In this document: positions 40,374-41,156 of the stretch, in pieces
Layout: every line of letters begins with the position of its first letter
Numbering within the stretch: the first letter of the stretch is position 1
NCBI GenBank assembly: GCA_026398065.1
Contig: JAPLTR010000432.1
Span: forward strand, 1-41,156
Reading direction: 5' to 3'
Origin: Verrucomicrobiota bacterium
GTDB lineage: Bacteria > Verrucomicrobiota > Verrucomicrobiia > Opitutales > Opitutaceae
DNA: 41,156 bases
Notes under the pieces: model-generated
The model's database searches: none
What the model was told of the DNA's origin: nothing
What the model saw: the letters and a program-made list of their open reading frames with translations, nothing else
Made by a program: the position numbers and the translations under genes

Positions 40374-41156
40374 ATGAAATCCTCCTCGCTCGTCTCCGCA
40401 CTCCTCGGTGTCTCGCTCGTCGCCAACGCCCTGCTCGCGTGGCTCCTGTTCTCCGCGCCGGTCTCTCCGCCACCGATTGTCCCTCCTCCCGTTTCTTCCG
40501 CCGTCGCGGCTCCCCTTCCCACCCGCCCCGCCGGATCAGACCCTCACCTCGTCTTGCGCGACCGCCTGCTCAGCCTCGGCCTCTCCGACACCGAGGTGCG
40601 CGCCGCGCTCCGCGCGGCCATCGCAGCCCCGCGTCTCGCCCGCCAGCGCCAGCTCCGGTCCCTCACCACCCCGCTCCCCTGGTGGCAGGGCTTCGTCGTC
40701 GGGTACCGCTTCACCCCCGAACAGGAGGCCGAGCTCCGCGGTCTCCGCCTCGCCGAACGCACCGAGCTCACCCGGCTCTTCGGCCGCACCGGCGCCCTCA
40801 ACCCCGCCGACGTCGAGCCCTATCTGTTTCTCCCGCCCGACCGCGCCGCCTCACTCGCCGCCCTCGAACGCGACTACCGCGAGCTGCACGCCCAGCTCGC
40901 CGAGGCCAGCCCCACCGATCCCGGCGCTTCCGACGCCCGCCGCCGGGAGCTCGACCGTGAACACGACCGCGACCTCGCCGCCCTCCTCTCCCGCGAGGAA
41001 CGCACCGCCCTCGACCTGCACTCGTCCCCCACCGCCCGCGCCCTCGCCAGCCGCATGGCCTACTTCGAAGGGACGGAGGCCGAGTTCCGCGCCGTGTACG
41101 ATCTGCAGAAGGCCTTCGACGAAAAGTTCCCCGCCACCGCCGTCACCGTCGTGCTC
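40374..41156 (+). CDS. Tandem-family protein 9 (type C), cut by the window end
   Basis: The ATG at 40374, 16 nt after protein 8, opens a frame with no stop to the window end (261 codons); the ORF track misses it for that reason. It has an anchor 'SALLGVSLVANALLAWLLF' and a Pro/Val linker. The type C hallmark is 'DRLLSLGLSDTEVRAALRAA', followed by 'RQRQLRSLTTPLPWWQGF'. Then come 'FTPEQEAELRGLRLAERTEL', 'FLPPDRAASLAALERDYREL', module 1 'LAALLSREERTALDLHSSP', and 'GTEAEFRAVYDLQKAFDEKF'. It is the intact model for what protein 8 has lost. Modules 2 and 3 should lie beyond the window. Confidence 0.82.
   Translation, partial: MKSSSLVSALLGVSLVANALLAWLLFSAPVSPPPIVPPPVSSAVAAPLPTRPAGSDPHLVLRDRLLSLGLSDTEVRAALRAAIAAPRLARQRQLRSLTTPLPWWQGFVVGYRFTPEQEAELRGLRLAERTELTRLFGRTGALNPADVEPYLFLPPDRAASLAALERDYRELHAQLAEASPTDPGASDARRRELDREHDRDLAALLSREERTALDLHSSPTARALASRMAYFEGTEAEFRAVYDLQKAFDEKFPATAVTVVL

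Noticed and set aside
37778-40522. 914-residue minus-strand ORF
   Set aside because: Antisense of family members 7 and 8; E-G-A-rich shadow without motifs.

Overview
The window looks like chromosomal DNA from a member of the Verrucomicrobiota, most likely Opitutaceae. The evidence is very high GC, two large TonB-dependent receptors with the 'TPFEV'-type start seen in that group, an ECF sigma/Ser-Thr kinase pair, a delta-60 repeat surface protein, and short palindromic repeats between genes. I saw no tRNA, rRNA, CRISPR array, transposase or phage gene. Taxonomy and all homology statements come from reading motifs; no search was run.

Left part (1-12.8 kb). A minus-strand pair (TonB receptor, then a truncated SGNH/GDSL hydrolase that seems chimeric at the window edge) is divergent from a plus-strand export cluster: LolD-like ATPase, a two-module FtsX permease and an AttH/CrtC-like lipocalin protein. 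This is the gene order of Att-type ABC clusters. The lipocalin gene has lost its C-terminus and its frame runs straight into an ECF sigma factor. The sigma factor is followed by a membrane Ser/Thr kinase with a TPR-like tail and a small acidic beta-rich protein, closed by a good terminator.

Middle part (12.9-27.3 kb). This holds a glycine-rich ALK/LTK-like protein, a small BamE-like protein, a second TonB receptor with a carboxypeptidase-regulatory-like domain, and a patch of palindromic repeats. A minus-strand set follows: TlpA-like double thioredoxin-fold protein, hybrid-length NarL-type sensor kinase and response regulator, the last two overlapping at TGATG. Divergent from it are an EamA transporter and an alpha/beta hydrolase overlapping at GTGA. 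A 1094-residue delta-60/Ig-like surface protein closes the section.

Right part (27.5-41.2 kb). This is the most unusual region: nine plus-strand members of one uncharacterised protein family lie almost head to tail, interrupted only by an EamA transporter on the other strand and a 1.2-kb repeat-rich spacer. Each member has an N-terminal membrane anchor or signal, a Pro/Ala linker, a helix-hairpin hallmark (R-L-R-A-A-G-F-P-P-x-V-I-R-A), and about three copies of a helical module built around L-[TSG]-P-E-x-x-x-x-Y-E-x-R. The members fall into three subtypes. Types A and B alternate as three A-B pairs, as if the pair were the unit of duplication. One type C copy is broken by a deletion plus frameshift, and the last copy runs off the window. 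The spacer carries four blocks of an exact 10-nt periodic repeat (AAATCCAACC-like). I know of no described system with this layout; an envelope scaffold or chaperone role, with A and B as partners, is only an inference.
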